Numbered from the stretch's first letter, positions 9,092 through 18,837 are shown. The stretch is 64,000 bases of DNA from a bacterium (GCA_029565675.1 JAKQNP010000062.1:23244-87243); one strand, 5' to 3'. Translations and numbers: made by a program. The notes: generated by a model from the sequence alone, not told the origin.

Positions 9092-10855
9092 ATGGAAAAC
9101 ACAGAGAAATTGTTTCAGCTCATCCACAACGGTATTTTGTTGCCCGAACCGCCGCCGTTCAGAGAGCTCTATCTCATGGCGCGGGGCAAGAAAGTGATGT
9201 TGACGCCAAAGCAAGAAGAGATGGCGATAGCCTGGTGTCGCAAAATCGGCACTCCTTATGTCAACGATGTGGTCTTTATCCGCAATTTTCTTCAGGATTT
9301 CAGCCGTGAACTCGGCATTGCTCCGGTCCTGCGGCTCGACGAGATCGACTATGCAGCGGTACTGGAAGCAGTTCTTGCCGAACGAGCGGCCAAAGAAGCG
9401 ATGAGCAAGGAAGAAAAGAAACGACTGGCTGCAGAGCGCAAGTCTGCGCGCGAAGAATTGAAAGAAAGATACGGGTTTGCGATAGCCAACGGCCAGCGTA
9501 TCGAATTGGCCAATTACATGGCTGAACCGAGCGGCATTTTCATGGGGCGCGGAAAACACCCCTTGCGCGGCCGCTGGAAAGAAGGGGCGACCCAGTCAGA
9601 TGTGACCCTCAATCTCAGTCCTGATGCACCACCGGTTCCTGGGCAGTGGTGCGAAATCGTTTGGCAACCGGACTCTTTGTGGGTCGCGCGATGGGAAGAC
9701 AAACTCACCGGCAAGCTTAAATATATCTGGTTGCACGATACGGCCCCAATCAAACAAGCCCGCGAGGCGCAAAAATTCGACAAAGCGATCGAACTCTCGT
9801 CAACGATTGAAACGGTTCGCGAAGCGATTCTGCAAAATTTGACCAGCGACAATGCCAAGCGCCGGCGTATCGCCACTGCCTGTTATTTGATCGATGCCCT
9901 GTGCTTGCGGGTCGGCGATGAAAAAGATCCGGAGGAGGCCGATACCGTCGGTGCCACCACTTTACGGCCGGAACACATCAAGCTGCATGACAACGGCGTA
10001 GCCGAATTTCGTTTTCTCGGCAAAGACTCGGTTTTGTGGCATAAAAAAATTCAGCTGCCGCAGATCGTACTGGACAATTTGCGCCAGTTGTCTGCTGCTG
10101 CCAAGCCGTCGAGCAACGGCAAAAAAACCGCTGCCGGCAAAAAACCGCAGCTATTTTACGATATCAGCAGCCGCAATGTCAACGAATTCCTGCAGCAATT
10201 GATGCCGGGTCTGACCGCCAAAGTCTTTCGTACCCATCATGCGACCAATGCAGTCCTGACCAGTTTGCACGAGTCGGCGATCCTGCCAAAAGATCCCGAG
10301 TACCGCAAATGGGAAGCTGCCGTGCAGGCCAACACCCAGGCTGCGATTCTGTGCAACCATACCAAACAGGCGCCGGCAAACTGGACTGAGCGCAAGAAAC
10401 GATTCCGCGACCGCGAAAAGAGCGCGCGTGAGCGAATTTCCGCTCTGCAAAAAGAACTGAAACGGCTTAAAGAGTCATTGCCGGTTTTGAAGCGCGAGGC
10501 GCGGGCACGCATCATCGCCGCCAGGGGCAAAGAAAAAAAGACGCAAGTGCGCGAACGCTATGAAATGCGCATCGCCGGCCTGGAAAAACGCATCACCGAT
10601 GTGCGGCTGCGTGAAGAAAAAGCTCATCTGGCGTTGGGCAAGATTCAAACGCAGGCTGCTATTGCGATGAACAACCGATCCTGGAATCTCGGCACCAGTC
10701 AAAAATCCTACATCGATCCGCGCGTCTATTACAATTGGGGGAAAAAAGTAGATTATGACGTGCTGGAAAAATATTATTCCAAACAGCTGCAGCGCAAGTT
10801 CATGTGGGTTAAAGAACAGGATCCGGATTACGAGCCAGAAGAGGAGGAAAATTAG
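9092..10855 (+). CDS. Eukaryote-type DNA topoisomerase IB
   Basis: The 587-residue protein has the eukaryotic topoisomerase I layout: an N-terminal core domain (about 1-210, with PSGIFMGRGKHPLRGRWKEG), the catalytic core (about 215-430), a long charged coiled-coil linker (about 432-525) and a C-terminal domain with the active-site tyrosine. All five catalytic residues of human topoisomerase I have equivalents: R273 (CLRVGDEKDPEEADTVG), K311 (FRFLGKDS), R380 (LTAKVFRT), H423 (AILCNHTK) and Y540 (TSQKSYIDPR; codon 10709-10711). It should relax positive and negative supercoils through a 3'-phosphotyrosine link. The disordered N-terminal region of animal enzymes is missing. Typical bacterial type IB enzymes are much shorter and poxvirus-like. 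I chose ATG 9092; an in-frame TTG at 9077 is possible. Confidence 0.93.
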   Translation: MENTEKLFQLIHNGILLPEPPPFRELYLMARGKKVMLTPKQEEMAIAWCRKIGTPYVNDVVFIRNFLQDFSRELGIAPVLRLDEIDYAAVLEAVLAERAAKEAMSKEEKKRLAAERKSAREELKERYGFAIANGQRIELANYMAEPSGIFMGRGKHPLRGRWKEGATQSDVTLNLSPDAPPVPGQWCEIVWQPDSLWVARWEDKLTGKLKYIWLHDTAPIKQAREAQKFDKAIELSSTIETVREAILQNLTSDNAKRRRIATACYLIDALCLRVGDEKDPEEADTVGATTLRPEHIKLHDNGVAEFRFLGKDSVLWHKKIQLPQIVLDNLRQLSAAAKPSSNGKKTAAGKKPQLFYDISSRNVNEFLQQLMPGLTAKVFRTHHATNAVLTSLHESAILPKDPEYRKWEAAVQANTQAAILCNHTKQAPANWTERKKRFRDREKSARERISALQKELKRLKESLPVLKREARARIIAARGKEKKTQVRERYEMRIAGLEKRITDVRLREEKAHLALGKIQTQAAIAMNNRSWNLGTSQKSYIDPRVYYNWGKKVDYDVLEKYYSKQLQRKFMWVKEQDPDYEPEEEEN

Positions 10856-11054
10856 TTCTTGGGCCAGGAGAGATGGATGCAGGTTTGAGGCGGTGGCTGT
10901 GCGGAAAGGGCTGTTCCGGAATGCGATTTTGTTGGTTGATTTTTATCTTTTACATCCTTAATTTTAACAGTCGATCGAACTGAAAACATCCCTGACAGCT
11001 GTAGTTTGCACGGGATGACAGCAATCGAGAATACATTATTGGGGAGGCAGTTCA

Positions 11055-11894
11055 ATGCGTTGGAAAGATCGTCGACAGAGCCAGAACGTGGAAGATCGCC
11101 GCGGTATCAGTACCGGCGCAATCGCAGGCGGGGGACTGGGGACTTTGCTGATTGTTGCGTTGGTTTGGATGCTGGGGGGAGACCCACAATCGGTCATCGA
11201 TGTAATGGACAATCAGGTGGCTGTCAATCCGTCCACCATGACCGCCGAAGATAACGAACGCGCTCAATTTGTCTCTGTGGTCTTGGGCGATACCGAGGAA
11301 GTCTGGGATTTGCTCTTTAAGCAATCCGGCTATCAATACCGCAAACCTCGTCTGGTGCTCTACAACGGCGCGGTTCAGTCTGCGTGCGGTTACTCGGGCG
11401 CGGCGACAGGGCCATTCTATTGTCCGGCAGATGAACGAGTCTATATCGACTTATCTTTTTATGATGAGATGACGCATAAATTAAGGGCATCCGGTGATTT
11501 TGCCTTTGCTTATGTGATCGCTCACGAGGTCGGACATCACGTGCAAAACCTCCTCGGTACCATGGATCAGGTCATGGCGATGCAAAACCGGGTCAGTCAA
11601 AAAGATTTCAATCAGATTATGGTCAGGCTGGAATTGCAAGCGGATTTCTATGCCGGAGTTTGGGCACACCATGCGCAAAAGATGTTCGACAGCCTCGAAG
11701 AGGGCGATATCGAGGAAGCGATGGGCGCGGCATCAGCGGTCGGCGACGATCGTTTGATGAAACAGTCACAAGGTTATGTGATCCCCGATGCTTTTACCCA
11801 CGGCACTTCGGAACAGCGTTCGCGCTGGTTCATGAAAGGGTACAGAACGGGCGATCCGGATCAGGGCGATACTTTCAGCGCCAAGGTGCTCTAA
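11055..11894 (+). CDS. Neutral zinc metallopeptidase (YpfJ family)
   Basis: A 279-residue membrane-anchored protein of the putative neutral zinc metallopeptidase family. It starts MRWKDRRQSQNVEDRRG, as family members do, then has a Gly-rich segment and one transmembrane helix (about 25-41). The conserved CGYSGAATGPFYCPAD precedes the zinc motif HEVGHH (157-162), and the later LELQADFYAGVWAHHA supplies the third ligand region. Substrates are unknown in most species. It lies about 200 bp after the topoisomerase gene and is followed by a hairpin at 11901. Confidence 0.92.
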   Translation: MRWKDRRQSQNVEDRRGISTGAIAGGGLGTLLIVALVWMLGGDPQSVIDVMDNQVAVNPSTMTAEDNERAQFVSVVLGDTEEVWDLLFKQSGYQYRKPRLVLYNGAVQSACGYSGAATGPFYCPADERVYIDLSFYDEMTHKLRASGDFAFAYVIAHEVGHHVQNLLGTMDQVMAMQNRVSQKDFNQIMVRLELQADFYAGVWAHHAQKMFDSLEEGDIEEAMGAASAVGDDRLMKQSQGYVIPDAFTHGTSEQRSRWFMKGYRTGDPDQGDTFSAKVL

Positions 11895-11900
11895 ACGCAT

Positions 11901-11934
11901 GTGCCCGGAAAGCCGATCCGGGCACACGACTTTT
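11901..11934 (+). terminator. Terminator-like hairpin after the metallopeptidase gene
   Basis: GTGCCCGGA (11901-11909) and TCCGGGCAC (11917-11925) form a perfect 9-bp stem with a 7-base loop, only seven bases after the stop codon. The downstream T tract is short (TTTT at 11931-11934), so intrinsic termination is likely but not ideal. Confidence 0.65.
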
Positions 11935-12657
11935 CACTGTAACTGACCCGGCAGCCAATCTGCGAGTTGGGCTGACAAAGAGGCATCACCATCCAATTCG
12001 GCTGGAACAGGCGCTGATGGTCACCATCCGGCTCTTGCTGAACACAGAAACCCGCAGGACGGCGGCAAAATCGCAAATGCGCTGCTCGATTCTTGCTTTT
12101 CAACGCGTGTTCGCCGACAAACCGCTGTTGGTTCAGCGATCGGTTTTTTGGTTGTTGAGCCAGAGGAGAGGAGTGTATCTCGCCCCCCCTTTCGATGCAA
12201 TTGTGAACGAGTGCAACGGCGTTCCTCATCCCCCGCACGACAGCGATTGTTCTGGTCGGCCAACTTGATCGCGTCGCTTGCCGATCGAGCCGAAACCGGC
12301 CCTGCAAAGCTGCTCTTCAATCTTGTGAGTGGCAATCGATTTGATGACAGTTACAATAGACACAAGTCAATGCCTGCATTAATCCGACCGCTTTTTTGCA
12401 AGCCAAGTCACCCCCGCAATTTCCATATCTGGAGATGTCTGTGGTTCAAATCTTTGAATCCAATTTCCCAAAACACTCTGCCGCATACCGTGTCCTGCTT
12501 TGAAAATGGAATGAATTGCAGCAGAACGAATCGGAATCGGTTTCGAGAAAATCTGCAACGATTAAAGGATTGGGTCGTTGATGGGGCCTGCGTATAGAAC
12601 ATCGGCGATTATTTGTGATAGATTCTTAACACTCGAAAATTTGAATAGGAGGTATTT
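11935..12657. other. Long intergenic stretch without a recognised gene
   Basis: About 720 bp between the metallopeptidase and the GxGYxYP gene. Open frames exist on both strands, but none has a ribosome site, a family signature or a credible protein composition. It may hold a decayed gene or a long leader. A good ribosome site (AGGAGG, 12647-12652) for the next gene lies at its right end. Confidence 0.5.
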
Positions 12658-14709
12658 ATGCGACATCTTTTGCTGGCGGTTATGCTAATCGCTTCTTTTG
12701 GAACTCTGTTCGCCAAAGAAGCATCAATCAACGGCACATGGGAACTCGTACCCACGATGTGTGAAAATGTTGATCTCAACACCCGCATCGACTTGACCGT
12801 TGAAGCTGATGACGGGCAGGCAGCTTTGATTTTCAGCCGTGGTCAACGAGGTCGCCCGGATACCCTGAAGCTCAATATCGATGGCAAGCCGAACAGAATT
12901 CCTGTTCGAAGCAAGTCTTCGATTACCACGCGATTCTCTGGAATTCATCTGGTGATGGGATTTGATCGGTTGATCACTGCGGGATGGCGGGATGATGGAC
13001 GTACGCTGTGGCTGGAAGAGCAGGTGAAAGCGGAGATTTCGCAGGGCACGGCAACGCTGAAAGAAAACCATTCGTTCACGGTGTCCAATGACGGCGCTTT
13101 TCTCCGCTATCGCATCGATCGCGTTTCGCGGCCGCAACAACCGGCAGCGCTTTATGTTTTCAAGGTCAAAGGCAGTTTGCAGGCTCGCATGATGGCTCTG
13201 CAAGACGACTGGCTGGTGCAGGAAGGTCTGCAAGATCAGGTTTTGTTGATCGGCCTGCAGGGGCTGGTCAATCGCTATGGTGCCAACTTTTATCTCATCT
13301 ATCCCGAAACCTGGCAATTCACCTACAGCAAACGTCTATATGAGTGGTATCGCGATGAGCGAGGCTATACTTTTGAAGAGTTGAGCACCATTGAACAGGC
13401 ACTGCAAGCTTTTCGCGATAGGATCAAAGGTTATGTGGTTTGGGATAAAAACGTGCGCACCTCATTGACGGTGGCCTTGACCATCGCTGGTCTGGAGGAT
13501 GCGGTGGTCGTCAGTGCAGAGCAGGTACCCATGCTGGACTCGCTTGGCTTTCGGGCGGTTGAAGACTTGCGCGGCAAGTTTACGGGAATGAACGATGCCG
13601 AGATCTACGGATGGGCAAAGGATCGGTACTGGTCGCGCTGCAGCCGCAAGTATTTGATCTGGCTGGGCGGCCATGCCGGCAGGGAAATGAAACCTGGAGT
13701 GGCGGACTGGGGAGTTGCCAACCGCGTCTTTTTCCAGGATCTTTCGACCGATCCCAAGCACACAGAGGAATATGAAATGGCCAAGGGACTGCTGGCCGAA
13801 ATGGACAAAGACGCTCTGATTATGGGTTGGCATTCCTACGCCAAGGACCGCGAGAGTCAACACGTTACTTTGTGTTCAAGTTACGGTTTGCCGGTGGAAG
13901 GGTTGCACAGCATCCCCAATGTCAGTTTTGAACACCATGTCGGTTTTTCAGAAGGTTTCACCTTTAAAAACAATCACAATATCGATCCGAACAAGAACTA
14001 CACACCGGAGAAAAAAGTCTATCTGGCATGTATACAAACCGACGGCATCGGCATCGGTGCCTGGTTGAAACCCGGACGAGGTGAAATTCCCTATGCCTGG
14101 GAAACGCTGATGAACTACAGCTGGTTGGTGCCCAGTCTGCTGGAGTTTTTTTACGCCACTTCCACACCCAACGATTATTTTATCGGTGCGCTTTCCGGTC
14201 CTGGTTATATGTATCCCAAAGCGGTGCCGCCTGACCAGTTGCCCGGTCTGATCCGGCGGGCCGATTCACTGATGAAAAAACTCGACCTGCGCGTTTTTGA
14301 CATCATGGATCATTCTGTGCATGGACCCCAGGAAGAATACACCGATCTGACCCGATCGGTAGTCGATGCCTATTATGAAAATATGCCGGAGGCCATCGGA
14401 TTCGTTAACGGCTACGGCCCAGCCAACACTTTTGACGTTCGCAACGGCAGACCTTTGATATCGTTTGAATACTATTTGTCGCCTACTATTTCTGTGACAG
14501 AAGCCAGGGATGATTTGCTCGAACTGGCCAGGCTGAATGAAGCGCGGCCTTACTTTTTGCTGCTGCACATTCGCGAAACCAGCGATGTGGCGCGAGTCAA
14601 ATCGATTCTCAATCAGTTGCCTGAATCGTTCGAGCTGGTTCCGTTGGATGTTTTCATCAGAATGGCCGGCAAGAATCCGACCTTCACCCGTCGGATGATC
14701 GAAAGATAG
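12658..14709 (+). CDS. GxGYxYP domain protein (putative glycoside hydrolase)
   Basis: A secreted protein of 683 residues with a signal peptide (MRHLLLAVMLIASFGTLFA). It carries the family-defining motif as SGPGYMYPKAVPPD near residue 518, with an N-terminal GxGYxYP-associated domain before it (about 170-400). The family is common in Bacteroidota and Planctomycetota glycan loci and is predicted to have a hydrolase-like barrel, but the reaction is not established to my knowledge. The first about 150 residues look like an unrelated beta domain. AGGAGG lies five bases before the ATG. It begins the carbohydrate cluster. Confidence 0.85.
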   Translation: MRHLLLAVMLIASFGTLFAKEASINGTWELVPTMCENVDLNTRIDLTVEADDGQAALIFSRGQRGRPDTLKLNIDGKPNRIPVRSKSSITTRFSGIHLVMGFDRLITAGWRDDGRTLWLEEQVKAEISQGTATLKENHSFTVSNDGAFLRYRIDRVSRPQQPAALYVFKVKGSLQARMMALQDDWLVQEGLQDQVLLIGLQGLVNRYGANFYLIYPETWQFTYSKRLYEWYRDERGYTFEELSTIEQALQAFRDRIKGYVVWDKNVRTSLTVALTIAGLEDAVVVSAEQVPMLDSLGFRAVEDLRGKFTGMNDAEIYGWAKDRYWSRCSRKYLIWLGGHAGREMKPGVADWGVANRVFFQDLSTDPKHTEEYEMAKGLLAEMDKDALIMGWHSYAKDRESQHVTLCSSYGLPVEGLHSIPNVSFEHHVGFSEGFTFKNNHNIDPNKNYTPEKKVYLACIQTDGIGIGAWLKPGRGEIPYAWETLMNYSWLVPSLLEFFYATSTPNDYFIGALSGPGYMYPKAVPPDQLPGLIRRADSLMKKLDLRVFDIMDHSVHGPQEEYTDLTRSVVDAYYENMPEAIGFVNGYGPANTFDVRNGRPLISFEYYLSPTISVTEARDDLLELARLNEARPYFLLLHIRETSDVARVKSILNQLPESFELVPLDVFIRMAGKNPTFTRRMIER

Positions 14710-14743
14710 AAGCGACCGATCTTTGTCTGTCAGTTCGCTGTCT

Positions 14744-14780
14744 AGCGGCCGGGCGTCTGTGTCCGGCCGCTGGCAATTTT
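14744..14780 (+). terminator. GC-rich hairpin after the GxGYxYP gene
   Basis: AGCGGCCGG (14744-14752) pairs perfectly with CCGGCCGCT (14763-14771) around a 10-base loop, 35 bases after the stop; a short TTTT run follows at 14777-14780. A probable terminator or mRNA 3' stabiliser. Confidence 0.6.
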
Positions 14781-14971
14781 CAGCGAGGTGCCATTTTCTC
14801 TTGCATCGATTTTTTAAAATCTGTATGTTATCGCGTCATGACCTCTGCGCGGCCTGCCCCGCAGGAACTTTCACGCCACGAGTTATCGGTCACCCGACAT
14901 GGCGTCGAACAGATCTATTACATCGAAAATGATTCTCCAATCGGCAAACCAAAGCAAAGGAGAACCAAGAT

Positions 14972-15532
14972 TTGAAAATTCGTCTCGGTTGCCTCGTGAT
15001 GGCGGTATTGGTGGTTGCTTGTGCCAACAAATCCGTCACGGTCAGCTATCCGGAAAAATTTCAAGGACTCACCCAGCTGACTCTGGCCTCGTTGACCAAG
15101 AACGTCAGTTTTACCGAAGAGATCAACAAGCGGGTCTTTCTCTTCTTTCGTTCGCAAGCCCGGGTTGCGGTGACCTCGAACGTGACCTTTGATTTTTACC
15201 TCGATTTTGAAAAAGACGGCTATCGAGTTGAATTTGCAGACCAGGACAAAGCGATGCACTTTTTTGCACCTCCGATTCGCGTAAAGAAACCGGTGATCAA
15301 TCATTCGTCGGTGAGTTATCCCGCCAGCGGTCTGCTGATCAATGAAGATTATGAGGCGGTGAAGATCCTCGAGAGTTTAACCGACCGGTTTATCGAAGAA
15401 GGCAAAAAATCGTTACAAGATTCTGTTGTGATAGCGAAATGCCACTCCCAACTGCACGACTTTTTGCTGCAGTTTAGTCAGGATCTCGGTTATTCGCTTG
15501 AGTCGATCGCCATTCAATTCGCTGAGGAGTGA
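14972..15532 (+). CDS. Hypothetical lipoprotein
   Basis: A 186-residue protein that I do not recognise. It starts with TTG at 14972, about nine bases after an AAGGAG site. The N-terminus MKIRLGCLVMAVLVVAC is a lipoprotein signal with lipid-modified C17, placing the protein in the envelope. The rest alternates polar and hydrophobic residues (predicted mostly beta) and ends in a helical segment. It lies between the GxGYxYP gene and the sugar-binding lipoprotein gene (42 bp gap), so it is probably part of the same carbohydrate unit. Confidence 0.75.
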   Translation: MKIRLGCLVMAVLVVACANKSVTVSYPEKFQGLTQLTLASLTKNVSFTEEINKRVFLFFRSQARVAVTSNVTFDFYLDFEKDGYRVEFADQDKAMHFFAPPIRVKKPVINHSSVSYPASGLLINEDYEAVKILESLTDRFIEEGKKSLQDSVVIAKCHSQLHDFLLQFSQDLGYSLESIAIQFAEE

Positions 15533-15574
15533 ACTTGCTGTGGCCATTCATCCCGCAATCCGAAACGTTGGTGC

Positions 15575-17065
15575 ATGTTGCTGATGAACAAAAAACTCGT
15601 GGTCATTCTTTTTGCCGCTGTCTATTTCTATTGTTTCTCCTGTCAGGATTCTGATAATCAGTCAAAAGATTCCTCCCGGCAGAACACCCTTTTTGTCAGC
15701 ATAGGCATCTATACTCCTGGAACGCAACTGGCGTTTGGTGAACCGCTGCGCGCCAGTGCCGACATCGCAGCTGAATATTGCCGTTTACATCCCGGAGTCA
15801 ATATCCGTTTCTTGCAGTCTGCCTATGTCTCAGGGTCGCAGGAAGGCGAATGGTTGAAGACGCAATTGGTCGGCGGCATTGCGCCCGACATTATCGGGCA
15901 GAATGCCGAAGTGGCCTGGGCCGATGTCGATAAGGGGTGGTATATCGCACTGGACGACTATCTGCAGCAGCCCAATCCCTATGTGCCGGGCAATGAGCGT
16001 TGGATCGATCAATTCGACAACCAGGCGATGTTCAATGCCAAACGAGCTCCTGACGGCAAGATTTATTGTCTGTCGATCGATGTGGTGGAAACCGGGATCT
16101 TTTATAACAAGACACTGTTCGACGAATTGGGATTGCAGGTGCCAAAAACATGGGCCGAGTACATCGCTCTGCAAGAGGTCCTGCTAAAGCACGGCTATAC
16201 ACCGATGACTTCGCCGACTAGCCTGGCTTCGGATTGGGGACAGGATGTCATTTTCGATATGCTCTACTTCCCGATTATTGAACATCTCGATGTGCAGCCT
16301 TCTGAAGAAAACCAAAGCGGATATTTGGTCCATTATTTAACGGCCAAGGAATTCATTTTCCTTTTTCAAAAAGGTTATTTCACCCGCCGCGATCCGCGTT
16401 GGCGCGAAACCTATCGTTTGCTCAAACAGTGGCGCGGCTACTGGGGCAAAGAGATCAAATACAGCGATACCTCCCGGTTTTTTCTGACCAAACGCGCTGC
16501 CACCGTTTGGGAGGGGAGTTGGTTTGCCCGACGGGTGTTTCTTGATCCTTTTATCGACTTCGAATGGGGGATATTCTATCTGCCGCCGATCACCGCGGAG
16601 AGCAGCCCCTATGGCCAAGGGGTCGAAGCTTCGGTTATCGGCGGAGCCGCAGTCCAACTGCATGTGACAGAATCCGCCGTCCTTTATGACCATCTCGACA
16701 CCACGATCGATTTTTTGCGTTTTTTTACCGCCCCGGAAAATTTCAGCAAGGTGATCAATGAAGCCTTGCTTTATTTGCCCAACATCCATGGCGTTGATTC
16801 GCCGAAAGAATTGCAGCCGATCCGTGAAATATTTAGCCGGCGCTATTGTACGGTCAAATTGTTGGAGAATTTTGACGCCAAAACCAAAGCACGTTGGCGC
16901 CGAATGCTCGATCTCTACCTTAACGACGGTATCTCTTTGGATGATTATCTGCAGGAATTGGAAGCGATTTTTACCGCTTATCGCGACGAACAGGTTGTAC
17001 GACAGAATTGGAATTTCGATGAATACGAAAAAAAGTGGCAGCAAAACGGGCTGGAAGTGGATTAA
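15575..17065 (+). CDS. ABC transporter sugar-binding lipoprotein
   Basis: A 496-residue extracellular solute-binding protein (family 1, maltose/oligosaccharide type). The signal ends in a lipobox (YCFSC), so it is a lipoprotein. Family features include the QxxYVSGSQEGEWLKTQLVGGIAPDII segment, the FYNKTLFDELGLQVPKTWAEY core and an FxRFFTAPENFS region near the C-terminus. Two permease genes follow and the first overlaps its 3' end by 47 bp. It delivers a mono- or oligosaccharide to the importer; the identity of the sugar cannot be read from the sequence. Confidence 0.92.
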   Translation: MLLMNKKLVVILFAAVYFYCFSCQDSDNQSKDSSRQNTLFVSIGIYTPGTQLAFGEPLRASADIAAEYCRLHPGVNIRFLQSAYVSGSQEGEWLKTQLVGGIAPDIIGQNAEVAWADVDKGWYIALDDYLQQPNPYVPGNERWIDQFDNQAMFNAKRAPDGKIYCLSIDVVETGIFYNKTLFDELGLQVPKTWAEYIALQEVLLKHGYTPMTSPTSLASDWGQDVIFDMLYFPIIEHLDVQPSEENQSGYLVHYLTAKEFIFLFQKGYFTRRDPRWRETYRLLKQWRGYWGKEIKYSDTSRFFLTKRAATVWEGSWFARRVFLDPFIDFEWGIFYLPPITAESSPYGQGVEASVIGGAAVQLHVTESAVLYDHLDTTIDFLRFFTAPENFSKVINEALLYLPNIHGVDSPKELQPIREIFSRRYCTVKLLENFDAKTKARWRRMLDLYLNDGISLDDYLQELEAIFTAYRDEQVVRQNWNFDEYEKKWQQNGLEVD

Positions 17066-17951
17066 GTTCGTTCCCCTTTACAGCTTGATCTTGCCGACTT
17101 TTTTACTTCTGGTGGTCTTTAATTATTACCCGGCTTTCTTGGCTTTTTTTCGCTCCTTGTATGAATGGGATGTGGGAGGGGAAGCGATTTTTGTCGGCTT
17201 GCGAAATTTTAAAGAACTTTTTCACGATCCTGTCTTTCGCAAGAGCGTCATCAATATCAGCAAGCTTCTGGTTTTTATTATGGTGGCAAACCTCTCCGTG
17301 CCGCTGTTGGTGGCAGAATTGATTTTTCTGGTGCGGTCGCAGAAAGTCAATTACAGCCTGCGCGTCCTGTTCTCGTTGCCGATGATGATACCGCCGATTG
17401 TGATTTGGATGCTGTGGAAATTCATCTATTCCGATGCCGGTATTCTTACGGTGCTGTTGGAACAAGTTGGCAAGCCTGAATGGATTTATGGCTGGTTAAG
17501 CCATCCGCGCACAGCTTTGGCCGCAGTCGCCTTTTCCGGGTTCCCTTTTGCGGTCGGACTGAATATTCTGGTCTATTATACCGGCCTGACCCAGATCCCA
17601 CAACCCATTCTGGAGAGTGCTGTTTTGGACGGCGCCGGTCAATGGCAAATTTTCTGGCATATCCATCTGCCGTTGTTGCGCAGTTCAATCAAACTTCTCA
17701 CTGTCTTGACGTTGGTCGGCGTTTTGCAGGGATTCGAATCTGTCTACGTTCTGACCGGCGATGGCGGGCCAGGTTATGAAACCATCGTACCGGGTTTGCA
17801 CATGTTTTTTAACGGATTCAGCTACAACCGCATGGGATATGCCTGTGCCATTGGGGTGATGCTCTTTACCGTCATGCTCCTTTTTACTCTGCTGAGTCAA
17901 CATCTGTTGCGCAGCGAAACCGATTTTACCGCCCAGAGGAGAAAAACCTAA
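17019..17951 (+). CDS. Sugar ABC transporter permease (MalF/UgpA type)
   Basis: A 310-residue inner-membrane permease with six predicted helices, beginning FVPLYSLILPTFLLLVVF. The EAA loop that contacts the ATPase reads LESAVLDGAGQWQIFWHIHLPLL. The reading frame continues upstream inside the preceding gene, but ATG 17019 gives the usual family length. It overlaps the binding-protein gene by 47 bp, implying translational coupling. Confidence 0.92.
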   Translation: MNTKKSGSKTGWKWIKFVPLYSLILPTFLLLVVFNYYPAFLAFFRSLYEWDVGGEAIFVGLRNFKELFHDPVFRKSVINISKLLVFIMVANLSVPLLVAELIFLVRSQKVNYSLRVLFSLPMMIPPIVIWMLWKFIYSDAGILTVLLEQVGKPEWIYGWLSHPRTALAAVAFSGFPFAVGLNILVYYTGLTQIPQPILESAVLDGAGQWQIFWHIHLPLLRSSIKLLTVLTLVGVLQGFESVYVLTGDGGPGYETIVPGLHMFFNGFSYNRMGYACAIGVMLFTVMLLFTLLSQHLLRSETDFTAQRRKT

Positions 17952-18006
17952 TGCACGCGCACCTGCAAAATCCGCTGGTGCAGATCAGGCGACAAGAGGA
18001 GTGAAC

Positions 18007-18837
18007 ATGGCAACGGACAATAAAATGCGCTGCACCGCATACTTTCTGCTTGGATTGATCCTGCTTCTGACCTTTTTCCCTTTGTGGTTTATGCTGGTGA
18101 CCTCTTTTAAATCGGTTTTTCAGTTTTACCACAATTTTTGGTGGCCCAGCTGGCCGTTGTACTTGAGCAATTATATGCGCGTCTTTAAGGTCATCTATCC
18201 CTATATTTTAAACAGCATCTTTACCACCATCGCTTCGGTTATTGGTATAGTCTTTTTGGGTGCTCTGAGCGGATTTGTCTTTGCTCGTTTTTGGTTTCCG
18301 GCCAAGCGCCTTCTCTACTATGCGATTATCGGTCTGATGATGCTGCCGTGGATTTTGACCCTGGTCCCGGCATTCATGGTGGTCAAAAAGTTGGGGATGA
18401 TCAACACATTTTGGGTGCTGATTTTGCCCTATATTGCCAGCGGCCAGGTGCTGTCGTTTTATATGTTCCACAACTTTTTTTGTTCATTGCCCGAGGAACT
18501 CTTCGAGTCGGCTCGTCTGGATGGCGCCGGGGTATTTCAGCAATTTTATCATATCGGCGCCGCTCTTTCCAGACCGCTGATCGGGCTGGTCGCAATCGTC
18601 AGTTCACTATCGGTCTGGAACAATTTTATTTGGCCTCTTGTCACCACTTCCGATGAGCGACTCACCGTGCTCACGGTCGGAGTCATGCGCTTCAACGTTG
18701 CTTATACCAGCGGAGCGATCGATTACGGCCAACTCTTCGCCGGCTACACCCTGGCGGCTCTGCCGCTTTTGGTCCTTTTTCTGTTTGCCACCCGGCAGTT
18801 CATGGCCGGACTCACCGCCGGGGCTTTGAAGGAGTAG
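18007..18837 (+). CDS. Sugar ABC transporter permease (MalG/UgpE type)
   Basis: The partner permease, 276 residues with six helices. It has the typical opening (FPLWFMLVTSFKS) and the EAA loop ELFESARLDGAGVFQQFYHIGAALSRP. ATG 18007 follows AGAGGAG at the right spacing; an in-frame GTG at 18001 overlaps that site. No ATPase (MalK/MsmX type) gene is in the window, so an ATPase encoded elsewhere must energise this importer. Confidence 0.93.
   Translation: MATDNKMRCTAYFLLGLILLLTFFPLWFMLVTSFKSVFQFYHNFWWPSWPLYLSNYMRVFKVIYPYILNSIFTTIASVIGIVFLGALSGFVFARFWFPAKRLLYYAIIGLMMLPWILTLVPAFMVVKKLGMINTFWVLILPYIASGQVLSFYMFHNFFCSLPEELFESARLDGAGVFQQFYHIGAALSRPLIGLVAIVSSLSVWNNFIWPLVTTSDERLTVLTVGVMRFNVAYTSGAIDYGQLFAGYTLAALPLLVLFLFATRQFMAGLTAGALKE

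Noticed and set aside
11891..12307. A 138-residue minus-strand open frame in the long intergenic stretch
   Set aside because: It runs through the terminator hairpin at 11901, has low-credibility composition and no ribosome site.
12440..12480. tRNA T-arm-like sequence (GGTTCAAATC)
   Set aside because: No acceptor, D or anticodon arms can be drawn around it.
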